A stretch of 6,645 nucleotides of DNA, from contig CALIRS010000038.1 of the NCBI GenBank assembly GCA_938042205.1, positions 1 to 6,645 on the forward strand. Direction: 5' to 3'. Position 1 is the first letter of the stretch, and each line of letters begins with the position of its first letter. The notes under the pieces were generated by a model. It was not told the origin of the DNA and did not search any database. It worked only from the letters and a program-made list of their open reading frames with translations. This DNA comes from an uncultured bacterium. Its GTDB lineage: Bacteria > Actinomycetota > Aquicultoria > SKW223. The position numbers and the translations under genes are program-made. This document shows positions 6,446-6,645 of the stretch, in pieces.

Positions 6446-6645
6446 CTAAAAAGAATGTTCTTCGGCGGGAAACTTTCCAGCTCTCACTTCATCAACATAC
6501 TTAGCCACTGCATCTCTTATCGTGCCCCCAACATCAGCATACCTCTTAACAAAGCGGTAGCTTGACTCAGTAAGACCTACCATATCATTTACGACAAGCA
6601 CCTGCCCATTGCAGTGAATACCTGCACCAATACCAATAGTTGGTA
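6446..6645 (-). CDS. panB: Ketopantoate hydroxymethyltransferase (3-methyl-2-oxobutanoate hydroxymethyltransferase), C-terminal fragment cut by the window edge
   Basis: The window holds the last 65 codons and a TAG stop; the 5' part lies beyond the right edge, so this is truncation by the window and not a broken gene. The visible protein starts at PTIGIGAG, followed by HCNGQVLVVNDMVGL, then FVKRYAD and an ending FPAEEHSF. This is the typical end of PanB: the IGIGAG strand of the TIM barrel, the DGQ/NGQ-VLV segment and the EV-x-G-x-FP-x-x-H-x-F tail. PanB transfers a hydroxymethyl group from methylenetetrahydrofolate to 2-ketoisovalerate, giving ketopantoate in the cytoplasm, the first committed step of pantothenate synthesis. 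The catalytic glutamate and metal ligands of the family lie upstream and are not visible. Only 12 bases separate it from panC, and panD follows, which strongly supports the assignment. The fragment is about a quarter of the usual length of some 265-280 residues. Confidence 0.93.
   Translation of the reverse strand, partial: PTIGIGAGIHCNGQVLVVNDMVGLTESSYRFVKRYADVGGTIRDAVAKYVDEVRAGKFPAEEHSF

Larger units (their letters stand above)
13..6645 (-). other. Probable co-directional operon panB-panC-panD-amidase-tilS-hpt-ftsH
   Basis: Seven genes share one strand with junctions of 12, 17, 6, 70, -14 and 159 bases, and no intrinsic terminator was seen between them. The first four junction partners are almost certainly co-transcribed, as are tilS and hpt. 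Whether one transcript covers everything depends on the 70- and 159-base gaps, where internal promoters are possible. The upstream promoter lies beyond the right edge. Confidence 0.55.

Noticed and set aside
6251..6565. 104-codon open frame on the plus strand across the panB-panC junction
   Set aside because: It runs antisense to the conserved PanC N-terminus and PanB C-terminus, both clearly coding on the other strand, and resembles no protein family.
13..6645. A hidden defence, mobile or other undescribed system
   Set aside because: Every long frame on the minus strand is a complete, well-known housekeeping gene with intact motifs; no repeat arrays, terminal repeats, integrase or composition shift were seen.

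Overview
This window is a compact, single-strand stretch of a bacterial chromosome. All seven genes read on the minus strand, so transcription runs from the high-coordinate end to the low end: panB (3' end only), panC, panD, a membrane-anchored N-acetylmuramoyl-L-alanine amidase, tilS, hpt and ftsH. Six genes are complete. No transposase, phage gene, CRISPR array, rRNA or tRNA was seen, and no gene-free stretch exceeds 160 bases.

The organism cannot be named from this window alone. The DNA is moderately AT-rich by eye. The tilS-hpt-ftsH order is the classic arrangement of Bacillus/Clostridium-type genomes and of several deeper bacterial lineages. The amidase resembles a long-loop Amidase_3 subfamily (DPGHQ...) that I recall mainly from Clostridia and related monoderms. 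A Firmicutes-like or deep-branching, possibly uncultured bacterium fits best, with low certainty.

Layout. Positions 6645-5145 hold the pantothenate block panB-panC-panD, which makes ketopantoate, beta-alanine and pantothenate for coenzyme A; the ketopantoate reductase step is not encoded here. Positions 5138-4137 hold the amidase, a cell-wall hydrolase with one N-terminal membrane segment, only 6 bases after panD. A 70-base gap follows, then tilS (4066-2660), which makes lysidine in tRNA-Ile, and hpt (2673-2113), a purine-salvage phosphoribosyltransferase whose start lies inside the end of tilS. A 159-base gap with promoter-like sequence separates hpt from ftsH (1953-13), the membrane AAA+ zinc protease.

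The spacing suggests one long housekeeping transcript, or a pan-amidase unit followed by tilS-hpt and a partly independent ftsH. The two genes with non-ATG starts (panD TTG, ftsH GTG) have near-consensus Shine-Dalgarno sites, while the four visible ATG starts have weak ones or none. I found no new biological system: every gene belongs to a well-known family with its key residues intact. The points worth a second look concern gene order, translation starts and the amidase subfamily.
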